Part shown: positions 34,806-52,000 of the stretch, piece by piece
How the letters are laid out: each line of letters begins with the position of its first letter
Numbering within the stretch: the first letter of the stretch is position 1
DNA from: Cliona cf. orientalis
Taxonomy: Eukaryota > Porifera > Demospongiae > Clionaida > Clionaidae
DNA length: 64,000 bases
Assembly: GCA_963930775.1 (NCBI GenBank)
Contig: OZ005698.1
Span: forward strand, 1,364,001-1,428,000
Direction: 5' to 3'
Notes under the pieces: generated by a model
What the model was told of the DNA's origin: nothing
Database searches by the model: none
What the model saw: the letters and a program-made list of their open reading frames with translations, nothing else
Position numbers and translations under genes: made by a program

Positions 34806-36176
34806 CTAATTATTGATTGGATCATTGTCCTCGGAGCGCACCTCGGCCACTTCACAATACTTGCGTTTATGCCCAAGAACACTGCAGCTGTCCTTATGAT
34901 CAATCTGGAACAAAATCGAACTAGTCTCTTCCTCCTCCTCCACTATTTTAATTTGGTGTCCTAGCCACTTTGATATTGTGTCGGGTGTGGCTTTGTTGGA
35001 GTCAAAATCGCAGTCGGATAACCTGATGTTCTTAAACTGCACACATGTTAACGTTTGGTATAATATTATAGTAGCTGGATCAAAATCCAAATTGGTGTCC
35101 TGACTAACAGTTATCCTATCTGAATCAACATCTTGACTCTCCTCTGTTACGATGACAATGTCGGTAAAAGAAAACTGGACTAACTGAGAGTGATTTGTCG
35201 GAGCGGACAAGTAAGCTGTGATAAGCTGGTTCAAGCTGGCCCGTGAAACTGCGTACTTTTCGGGAGTATCTACGCCATACTCTTCTTCGAGGTTATCCAT
35301 GATCCCAGGCACTACCTTGAGTATTCGGAATTTGGACCAAAATGGCCGACAAGTTGCTAGCCGCTCACAAAAGGCATCTAAGTCTAAACAGCTATACTCA
35401 CTCGTCACATTATAGCCTTGAAGAACGACCACCTGGAGGTTGGAGGCATTGTTGACAAGCTTCACAAGCCACTCAATGCTTCTATTATCAAAGGGTCGAC
35501 ACTGAATACCAACGTATTCTATCTCACTAAGCAAGGACAAGTCAGCATCACGTAACCCACACCCGTGATGAGGTTCCGTCAGTACCTGAGCCTCTGGGAG
35601 CATTTTTGGACGCTCACCATTAAAGGCACTCACAATGGCATCAATAATGTCTTGCTCCTGCTTTTTGGTCAAACGCCATCTAGGAGGCTCCAGCAGTTTC
35701 TCCACTTGTTGATAGCGGGGAGGAAAGATAAGTCGATCCCATCCATCCCCGTGAAGCATTCTAACACTGTAGAGGAAGGTAAGGGCATCACATGGTGCAC
35801 TTTGGTTTTCAGGAAGAATAAATTCGTGACCATCGCCAAGACATCCAATCTCGCAGGCAGCTACTCGTCCATAGAGCCAGGCCTTGGAGTACTCAACCCT
35901 GTTGGGCCAACGCTCTGCAACATACTGCTTGATATCACTGTCCTCTGTATATTCCACACCTGCAACAGGATTCTCACATGGAAGCTTCCAGTATGCTGCC
36001 ATGTCCAAGCCTTTGATGAAGTCTGTGCCTTCCAGCCGTAGGCACACGTCGGCTATGGGCAACCGCCATAGTAGACCCCTGCGCATCGAGAGGGGAAGGA
36101 GGGAGAGATGGCTGACGGGAAACTCTTCAAGGTGTTCCACGATGTAGTTTTCGCAAAGCTGAACAAGACACTCCAT
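34806..36176 (-). CDS. Array paralogue 5: F-box-like N-terminus protein, 456 aa
   Basis: Intact single-exon copy at the 5' edge of the array. It starts MECLVQLCENYIVEHLEE, lacking the RFMEPLAA-type first residues of its relatives. It has an in-frame insertion (PATIILYQTLTCVQF versus PATIDQTCVQF), apparently a small TA-rich insertion in the DNA. Unlike the other four it has no perfect NRF1-type palindrome near its start, so its promoter probably differs; the nearest similar site is a one-mismatch copy near 36716. It shares the ILPENQSAPCDAL block with paralogue 2. Function unknown. Confidence 0.84.
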   Translation of the reverse strand: MECLVQLCENYIVEHLEEFPVSHLSLLPLSMRRGLLWRLPIADVCLRLEGTDFIKGLDMAAYWKLPCENPVAGVEYTEDSDIKQYVAERWPNRVEYSKAWLYGRVAACEIGCLGDGHEFILPENQSAPCDALTFLYSVRMLHGDGWDRLIFPPRYQQVEKLLEPPRWRLTKKQEQDIIDAIVSAFNGERPKMLPEAQVLTEPHHGCGLRDADLSLLSEIEYVGIQCRPFDNRSIEWLVKLVNNASNLQVVVLQGYNVTSEYSCLDLDAFCERLATCRPFWSKFRILKVVPGIMDNLEEEYGVDTPEKYAVSRASLNQLITAYLSAPTNHSQLVQFSFTDIVIVTEESQDVDSDRITVSQDTNLDFDPATIILYQTLTCVQFKNIRLSDCDFDSNKATPDTISKWLGHQIKIVEEEEETSSILFQIDHKDSCSVLGHKRKYCEVAEVRSEDNDPINN

Positions 36177-37053
36177 ATCGTTGATTTTATGGTAATGGTA
36201 GTTTGTTGGGCTATATATAGGTCAAAGATCACCAATCAAATTACGCAATTGTGCATTCATCCGGACCCTTCTATTATTAAATTCTGTGGTAATGGAGGTG
36301 TTAAAATTAAATATTCAGGGCCTCGTTTTGTGATTTTATAGGATGGCTGGTCTCATAACATTATGAAACTAGAGCTCTGTAGAGCACATACCCCGTGCAC
36401 ATATTGCGCAATCTATAGAATTACTTTCGATGCATGGCTATAATTTTGTGAACTTGAGTGGAAATGCTGCTTAGTTGTCCCGGTGACACTTGAAACAACA
36501 CTCTCTGCACCCAGACCTAGCCCAGACTGGGAAGACATGAACCTCTACCTATATTTTATTGTAATAATAGTATAGCTATCTTACATAGTGATTGGTTCCA
36601 TAATAATTATTATGGTTCCATGGGCAGACTTCAGTCACTTGAGACGTCACGAGCATTATTTAGAACATCACCGGACGATCTTTACCAGTCATACACTTAG
36701 CCACTTAGTCAGTTGTGCGCATGAGCAGAAAGCACATTGGGCGGCGTTGGCTACGGTCCACTATTTGTCACATTCCATTCTGTATTGACATCTATTTATT
36801 GTATGCTCGAGCTTTCTATATTATATTAAATTTTTTATATTGTGGTCCGATCACGTGCGCTTTTAATACAAATTATATGGATATCATGCCAATATTTTTA
36901 TGGTCATGTAAAGTGTTGTACATGTAATGAGAGTATAAAACTTAATGCATGCATGCAAAAAAATAAATTGATAGCAGCTATGTTGACAGATCTAGATGCA
37001 AGTATAAATAATATTATTATTATTGAAGCGTTTACCGTTAATATAAACAGCTT
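36177..37053. other. Spacer between paralogue 5 and the PhyH-like gene
   Basis: AT-rich with no supported gene. It contains a one-mismatch NRF1-like site (TGCGCATGAGCA, 36716-36727) and a GGTAATGG box at 36191. Confidence 0.45.
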
Positions 37054-40000
37054 TCACCATGCTTTTTGAGTGAATAGCTTCTCCCCCAGTTCCGTCAGGT
37101 CCACTCCAGAATTAGCAATCTAAAAGAGAAACATTATCTGATTTACATGCAGCATCTATAATATAGGGACCCGGTTGGTGCCCCCCTTTTATCTTGCACT
37201 TCATGATCGGCTTCCGTACCATCGATATCTGACTTACTGATAATATGATGAGTGATGAGTTAATTAAGCCCTTGTCTATAACGAATGGACCCCCTTTATT
37301 ATTAGATGATCAAACCATACTATTATTATTCCTATGGGTCTGCACCTATTATTAAAAGTTATGATCATGCTTTGCTCTCCACATGTACACTTACTCGTTC
37401 CTTGATGGCTTCTTTTCTTCTCTGTCCTCTCGCAGTATCCAGAGGAACTGCCTTTTGGAACTTCAAAAATTGTGCATATCTATAAAATCCAACAGGAATT
37501 GTAGGTCATCAGTTCATGCTGGTAGCCCACTAGCCAGCTAGCTACATATATAGCTATATTATTGTGTACAATCATGCATGTGTACCATAGGATGATATTC
37601 ACGGTATACTGTATGTGTTACGAAGTTTGAGCCTGAGATCCCACTTATAGCTATAATATTATACCAGGAGCATAATAATACCTATGAATTATGCACTAAC
37701 AATTAACTGGTAGTTACTACTCTATGCACCGGCCGTGCTACCTTGGTCTGTGGCTGACGTTTGGGGCGCTGCCATGGGCCATGAGCTGGTTCCAAATGAA
37801 CAGACTTCCAGCTGGTGCTGTGATCCTCTGGGCCTGTTCGGTGACCGGATCTTCGCCAGGAAGCACAATAAATGTCTGAAAAGCAGCGATAATAATAATT
37901 GCTATAATGATTGTACTGTACACAGTGAGTAAGGTATTCTCCACGTGCACCTAGCTGTTATATAATAATAAAATAATGGACTATAGCTCATGATAGTGGT
38001 CAGGCTTATTGGTATATTATAATTATAATACATGAGTGCCTATAATATTAATAGCAATCCTAGCTTCATCCAGGCCACATGCATGCACACACCACTCTAG
38101 CTGTTTTATGTACTGTGATAACTGAGGAGGAGTGACCATAATATTATTATATTATAGGTGTGTGGTGGATCTATTATAGCTAAGCGATAATTAAAAGATT
38201 ATTCTAGTAGAGATTCTCACCATTTTTCCTGAGTATTCCTTCCCAAGTCGGTTGCGTGATCTTTCCGTCCACTCACTGAACACCTTGTGAAAGCCTGGCA
38301 CAATGTGGAATCCACCGTCCTCAGCTCTATTATCAGCCAAGTTGATCAACCCTTGCACATTAAGCTGCCAACATAATAATATCATCAGATATGTAAACTA
38401 GGGTTATTGTACTATTCATTGGGTATGGCATGCCGTAATTCAAATCACCCGTGAAAAAAATTAATCTTGCATTTTCCCTCCTAGACAACCATAAGCCACT
38501 ACGCGTTCGTATATACCTGACCATCTTCCATTCTTCCTGGGTGATTGTTCTCCTCAATGAAAGCATCGGGGACCTCATACTCCAGAGAATCGACATCAAA
38601 TTCATCCGATCCATCTGCGCGTGGAAGGGTGTACACCCAAGGATTCATCTGTTTGGTATATTGATTTTAACAATAATTTGTAATGTTAAATATAGCATAT
38701 ACTAGCCCGTACTAAGATATAGAGTCTATCGGTAGTACTCTATGATAGGTGCTATAGGCATGATATTCCATTATTGCTGTAATGAAGGGAAATCCCGATG
38801 TCTTTGGAGTAAGAATAACTCAATATGAATACTATTACACATGTGCAGAGACTGTAGTTATGATTCCTTGCATAAGTACCATACCATATTTGTTGTAATT
38901 ATATGGCGCCACCATAATGCAAACATTATACTTGATGCTAGCCTTATTTTCAATTTTCACTCTGCTAATAGGATATGCACAACAATGTATAAATTAAATT
39001 TGGGACTTTTTGTAATAATACGGTGTGAACATAGACTAGAGCTAGCTAGACTCACACTCTCTGAACTTACGTCCAGGTGGACATTTCTTATCGTGAGCCA
39101 CTCAGGGTGAATAACATCACCATCCTCGTTGGCGGTTGGTCGAAACAGACCAAATCTGTCATGGTTTACCATCAAAGCCTGCAGTTTTACAAAACATTAA
39201 TATCAGCTGTAGGACTTAATAATGGCCAAGGGGTGCCGGACTTAGTACTGGAGTAGTCTATCAATGGGTAGCTATACCTTTTCATCGAGGATATTTGCAA
39301 AGGCACTGTAAACCTTTGGATTCTGGCGATTGAGAAGAGCTTGCTTTGTAAACACAGGAGGGAGGCCCACTATCCTGTAGCATGAAATTGAATGCCAAAA
39401 TAATGTACGCTTCAACACTTATTAATACAATGTCATAATCCTGTCTGTTACCACCTCCCCACACATTTATAGCCCAAAGAAGCTACGTTCCACTTTGCAC
39501 TGAATGTATTTGCATAATGTACTGGTGATGCTATACACTCAGTGCAGTAGAAGGAGGTGGTATGGTTCTCGTGACTCCTGATTTGTGATACAAGCTTACC
39601 CTTCTTCTTTTAGTGAAGGCCATCCATCAGTCCATGTGCTGGGATTGTCGCGCTTTATGCCAACAGATGATGGTCTTCCTCTGAATGCTCCGGTCTCAAT
39701 GTAACTCCAGATTTCGTCGATGGTGGCTTCACACTCATCCTTGGAGAGGACATCCCGAATCACAACAAATCCATACTCTTTGAAGAACTATAAAGTAACA
39801 AAGCCGTCCAAATCAATGATAATTTTCCATGCTTTATGTCACAGTAAGAGTGGGAAGCACTATTAATTTCATTAAAACAGCTATGGAACTGTCTAGACTT
39901 GTTATCACTTTTCTTATCCCTGGTCCCCCATGTCATTATCTCACTATATCAAGAGAGCACTACATTGATAATTTTAAAAGTCAGAGCAAGCCTGAGGGGG

Positions 40001-40269
40001 TTTGTGCCCCGATCCATCAGGCTAATCTCTACTGAGACCCACCACTGGCATAGTGTTTTCAGAGGTAGATCTAACCCAAGTACTTTAGGAGTTTAATAGG
40101 GGAACTGAATTCTACTCACTTGCTGGTACTCGTCTACTTGGTCTGTGGTGAATGATTTCGTATACTCCGGTTGAGCTGGATCCATGGGCATTTGGACGAG
40201 GGGAGGGCGGTAGGGAGGCGACAGGATGCCCGATACATAGCTGTATGCTGCAGATATGATGCCTGCCAT
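37054..40269 (-). CDS. Phytanoyl-CoA dioxygenase (PhyH) family protein, 367 aa
   Basis: Nine exons in minus-strand order: 40120-40269, 39600-39787, 39278-39374, 39071-39178, 38517-38648, 38221-38364, 37742-37875, 37395-37479 and 37054-37119. All junctions are GT-AG and in phase, and the total is 368 codons including TGA. The family consists of Fe(II)/2-oxoglutarate-dependent oxygenases. The iron ligands are visible: HxD in NVHLD (about H179, D181) and the distal His in LMAHGSAPN (about H307). The 2-oxoglutarate-binding Arg is in SHRPR, with the family pattern HGSxxNxSxRPR. GGFHIVPGFHK is also typical. The N-terminus has no clear signal peptide and the C-terminus (TQKAW) is not a peroxisomal PTS1, so it need not be the peroxisomal phytanate enzyme. 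The substrate cannot be told. The gene is divergent from the talin-like gene, starts 793 bp apart. Confidence 0.9.
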
Positions 40270-40349
40270 GGTGTTGTTTAAAATTTCTTGATCAGTCTTA
40301 CAGTTGATTTTATACGCTGGAGTAGGTACTTGGAAAAGGGGACGTTGAT

Positions 40350-40440
40350 GGTTGCCTTTTATAGCGCGGCGCTATAGCTAGCCCCGCCCCTAAACGTGCA
40401 AACGTCATCAAATCGGCGTCATAAGCTGACGTAAACGGAG
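40350..40440. promoter_or_regulatory. Probable promoter of the PhyH-like gene
   Basis: This GC-rich patch 80-170 bp upstream of the dioxygenase ATG contains a GC box (CCCCGCCCC at 40382), ACGTCA near 40402 and a CRE-like TGACGTAA near 40427. The 793-bp gap to the talin-like start is otherwise AT-rich and may act as a shared divergent promoter. Confidence 0.4.
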
Positions 40441-40980
40441 ATCTAAATTTAGATTAATTTTGTCAACCAAGCAATATCTTTGTCAGCACTTCAATTTACA
40501 TGCTTGTATTTTCCTTCCTAATGCAGCTACAATATTAATTTGCTATTGTGGAATGAATCAGCACTCCAAATTAATAGAAAGGTATGCAGTGATAACTCTC
40601 TGATAGTACACTGTTGTGACTATTTGCAAAATTGAAAAGTATAGAGCATGTCACTAGTTACTAAAGCTGAATGGGTGCCAGGTTGTTGTGAGTCTTTGTA
40701 GTGTTATAAAAATTAATGATTCATAAGCAGTGATAATTATGTCCCCAGTAGCAATTTTATTCATTAAAAAGAACTCCTGAAATCAATGTCTCACAATTAA
40801 AAAATCCCAGGTCATTCGGAGCATGAATGAATAAATCTTCACGTCTTCTAGATGATTTCTGTGAGGTGTATATAGGCATCTGATTACAATTATTCAATTC
40901 CCTCTCAATTACTGTTTGTACAGAATAGTTTCTGCCAAAGCATGCAGCATACTCTGGGAAATGGTCGTCATCGGCAGTTA

Positions 40981-40992
40981 TGCGCATGCTCA
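40981..40992. promoter_or_regulatory. NRF1-like site upstream of the talin-like gene
   Basis: TGCGCATGCTCA, one mismatch from the palindrome found in the five-gene array, 70 bp upstream of the talin-like ATG. It is preceded at 40961 by ATGGTCGTCA, resembling the GGTAATGGTCGCC box of the array promoters. Confidence 0.4.
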
Positions 40993-41061
40993 ATGAATAC
41001 CGTTTCGCGATCTTAGCTGACGAGGCGCTACTGCAGCAAGAAACAAGTGGAAACAGAAAAG

Positions 41062-47714
<6,653 letters not shown>

Positions 47715-48479
47715 CTAGGATATAAAGTTTTTAGAACATTTTCCTACTTTGCAGTGTATGTATAATTTTTTTATTATGTATAAATACATGGCTAAAAATT
47801 AAGATATGTTAGCTATTATCCTAACGATGATATTTTTTTTTTACTCATTTCTCTGCTATAATGATTATCATATTTAGCATAAGGTTTGCAGTGTATAGCA
47901 TAGGCATAGGAAGATGACTTGGTCAATGGGTGCTCTGATGCCTATGTGTACACTAAATCGATAATAATAGTATAAAAAACAATTCTGAGCAAAGTGTGAC
48001 TTTGTGTATGTTCCACTCAGAAATTTCATGGGTGCACCAGCACCCGGCCTGGTGCACCCATGCTTCCTATGCCAGTGTATAGTGATTCACATGATAATAA
48101 TGACATTGTATCCATTGTTATTGTCAGACAACTTTATAGCCTTAGCCCCTTTCCCTTCTCAGCTGCCTTTTTTGGTTGTGGGTCAGTTACTGACATAGGA
48201 GCACAAGGCTAAGGCTATAGTGTAGGAATGACACATGTATAGGAAATGGAACTTCTGTAGGGATGCTCCCCTGCATTGCCATTCTTGATTTGTTATCAAA
48301 TTGGAATGTCAACTGTATTCCAAGAAGAAAAGCTAAATAGCTACTGGGAATTTCTTATAAGCATAAAATTAGTCATTGCATGTAGATATAGGCACTTGAA
48401 GTAACTGCAGGCATATTAGACAATCAGAACTTCCAGTTATTGATTATTATTATTAGTTAATTGACCCGAAACTATGTAC
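47715..48479. other. 3' flank of the talin-like gene
   Basis: AT-rich with no supported gene. It contains a small local palindrome around 48028-48062 (GGTGCACCAGCACC...GGTGCACCC). Confidence 0.45.
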
Positions 48480-49008
48480 AAATGTGTGGTTAATAACACA
48501 CCGGAAGCGGATGTCAACATCATAGCTAGCGAGCTAGCCACGTACCGCGCCTCCACAGTTAATATCGCGGCCCAAGCCAGCTCATAGATCCTCCAGCCGT
48601 CTCAGCACTCTTCATAAAGGCCCTCTGAGAGGCGCCTAGAGCCAGTCTGTAAGTTCTCACTCGACTATAAAACTTTAGCCTTTAATAGATATACTACGAG
48701 ACCGCCTATTAAACCGTCCTGAGGTGTGCGGTGGTGAAAGAAAGCCAGGCCACTTTCACACACACACTCTCTCTCTCTCTCTGGTTCTGTCATTGTATGT
48801 TGTTCCGTCTTCCTCTCTTTAGCTGCCAGCTGACACCAGGTGTGGCAACCTGATACGGCTAGCTACCTGGTCTGGCGTACTGGCTGCCGTATTCAAGGAC
48901 ACTTAGACTGAGTGGCTGTGAGCTTCTCTTCATTGTTTCAAGGACACACTAACTGGGCATCAGTTTGGAAACAGAAGGTACCCAGAACTTGGAAGCTGTG
49001 TTCAAAAG
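48480..49008 (+). promoter_or_regulatory. Likely promoter and 5' leader of the rabphilin-like gene
   Basis: An ETS-type CCGGAAGCGG occurs near 48501, followed by a GC-richer stretch and a short CT repeat (48770-48781). The sequence is then unique up to the ATG at 49009. No TATA box is convincing. An upstream non-coding exon cannot be excluded. Confidence 0.3.
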
Positions 49009-52000
49009 ATGGCAGCCACAGCAAAGAATAAGAACAAGAACAGCAACGTGGAAGTGTTTCCACCGAGTGACAGAGAGCTGGCACTGCGTGGAAAGTGAGT
49101 GGCTTATCGTGTTGTGTACATGTATTTTTGTTGTAGATTTTGTGTTGTATCGTAATAATATTATAATACATGTTTATTAGTTGTTAGGGTTGGGCACCTC
49201 AGCTTACTGGCTTTACCTTCAGCTTATAGCTTTACCCAGAGCAGGGTGTACAAATGGTTACTGTACATGTATACATATATAGCAGGAAACATTCGAGGGA
49301 GAAATTTTTTCACGAATCAGTAAGAAGTGAGAATTTTGTGGAGAAAACTTTCACAGAATGCTAAATCAATCGAATATAGGTACATGTAGGTGGGGCATGT
49401 CCAAATTTCATGGAGAAAACTTTTGTGGATGGCTCTGAAACCGTGAAGCTCGTGAACATTTTCTCCCTCGAAAGTTTCCCTCTATACGGCATGTGTACAT
49501 GTAGTTATTTCATGGGATTGATTGTGGATGACACAATTTAATCGCTAGTCTCCTTCCTGTGAACGTTGGTGTGAAACCCATCTAGCTTGTGACAGTTCTT
49601 GGCTCAGGTCGGAGGTACATGTAGGCTTTTGTGTATACACACACTTAGCTCTGTATGGCTATATAGCTGGAGCCATACATGCGTATCATGATAATAATAT
49701 ACACGTGTGTCATATCCTGCATTGGCTTTGAGAGCTAGTTAGCTAGAGGTACAGGTGCTGTTACAGAGTGACCAATGTAGCATTGGGATACCGTAAATTA
49801 GTATTCATGGACTGCTTTAATTAAAGTCAGCTGTCTTAAGTATATTATAAATCTATCATGAATCTTATCTAGATGGAGCATGTGTAGAAAATTATTTTTG
49901 TGTATACTATACTGATATTATAATACGTACATAATAATATTTAGGCTTATTATGAATCATTATTATGCTCGAATGCCCTTGCCCCTTGCATACTTGTGTT
50001 AGTGCTTTGGCTGTCTCTAATGGATGAATCAGTGATGCATGTGTTTTCATTTGTTTGTAATGTGGTTCGACATGACTCTCTGTCTCAGTGTGCACCCCAG
50101 GATCAAAGGAAGGGCTGGAGCTGCCTGCTATTTAATAGCTTTCTTATAACTTTTACACAATTCACGCAATGGATTATAATGTATGGCTCCATGGAACACT
50201 GCTGGTCTAGTCTCAAGTGTCATTCCCAGCTTGTTTTGCTGAAATTGAAATGCTGGGGGCCTTAATTATAATAAACAGTTGGGAAACGGGCCTGCATGGG
50301 GATGAGGCTACATGGTGTTATCGTAAATGCATGGCATTGTATATAATTACTTGTATGCAAGGCCCAGCTATAGTAATAATATTTTGGGAGGCAATTATAT
50401 AGGAAGATCCTATGATAAGTAGTACGTATACAGTGTTCTCCCCAAGCAAAATTCGAGACATGATAATACTATATAGGAGGGCATATTTTGCAAGGAACCT
50501 GTAGCCACAACAAAGTTTTTGGGTTATCCACATGCCCACATCAAAGGGGATTCTGTAATGAAGGCTAACGAAGGCCGATAAGCCTGAGGTATGCTGGGGA
50601 GAACACTGCCTATACATGTACATAGCTGGATAGTCCAATAGATAGATGATGCTGTATAGAGTTGACGTGTTATAGTTTCAGTAGCCTCTTACCCAGGGCA
50701 GGGGGATCTGCACACTAGTTGTTAAGTTGATTGCCCTAGGGTCAATTTTAACCCTGATCCACTTACGTTATATGTACATATTTACACGTAAGCATGACTT
50801 TAGAGCCAGAGCCAGACTAGCAGAGTTTCCATGGGAAGCTCTGGTTAGCTAAGCAACTACAAGTGACCCTACATGTACCTTTGTGATATCTCACATGCTT
50901 GTACATGTATATTATTATGCTTGAGCATGCACTGAAATGATGGTCTCCCCCTCCCCCCTCCCCGCCCCCGTTTAGATATTAAACCTCTGAACTTACACCC
51001 CGGGCCCCTATAAGTAAACATACACTATAAGGTGTAGTAAGAAAACATCGTATGTACGAATCTGTAAACTGTATGTGTTTACACATGCTTCATACATGTA
51101 CATGTACATGTGCATGTGCATGGCTCTGAGAACAAAGTGACTGTTACTAGCGAGAAGCTGTGAGAGGGAGTAGGTTTGTGTGTGCTGAGGGTTTCCTTCC
51201 TTATTGGAAACTTGTGGAGTAAATGTTGTCTTTGGCATTCTGTTCACCACTAGTCCGACCGTAAATGGTAGTAACTGGAAGTGTAATATTGTGTGTGTGA
51301 GAGAGAGAGAGTGAGAGGGAGGGAGGGGGGGAGAGAGAGGGAGAAAGAGAGAGAGGGAGGGGGGAGAGAGAGAGAGAGAGAGTGGGGGGGGGGGGGGGGG
51401 GGGAGGGAGAGAGTGAGATATGGAATCAGAGGGAGAAATACATGTAGTGAACATTGAGCACCTAATGAACTATGTAATTTCTTTGTAGGATCAAAAATCA
51501 AAATCTTACAGCCTTGCACATACATTCAGCGTAACATCTGCATAATTATACACATGCATGTGTACTTTTCCCCAGCCATGGGGGGGGGGGGGATAGCGAC
51601 TCTTGGCTCCTATAATTATAAACATCCGTAGTTAAGCTACATTTGCACACCGTAATCTGTGTGCAGGATTGATGGTGCAAATCAAGAAACAGTTGTTGAA
51701 ATTCGCTTAGCACCTTTCGTTATTCTGACACCCCTTACCAGATTATAGAAAAATAATTTCCAATTTTCGGCGTGCATGCTAGAATGTGTGTACAACTGCT
51801 GAACTGTTGTGTTGTAGAATACACGTAATTAACAATTTTAACGATACTAACTGTTGCTATTTGTACTGTCTTTGTAGCTAGCATTGACTTAAAATGTTAC
51901 CAATTTCCTCATTGCTAGGTTTTTATTGAAAGTTTAGCTACTTGTAGGTGTGTGTCATATAATGTCGTGTATAATATGTACAGTGTACATGTGCTACTGT

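Larger units (their letters stand above)
40270..41061. other. Divergent intergenic region between the PhyH-like and talin-like genes
   Basis: 793 bp between start codons. GC box and CRE-like motifs lie near the dioxygenase start and an NRF1-like site near the talin-like start, with AT-rich sequence between. Confidence 0.5.

Noticed and set aside
40980-41061. Upstream ATG (MRMLNEYR frame) as the start of the talin-like gene
   Set aside because: That frame does not join in phase with the next exon's FERM sequence, while the ATG at 41062 gives a talin-like F0 start and clean splicing.
48028-48062. Inverted GGTGCACC repeat as a regulatory operator
   Set aside because: Short and lying in the 3' flank of a gene with no nearby start; chance or a minor hairpin is enough explanation.
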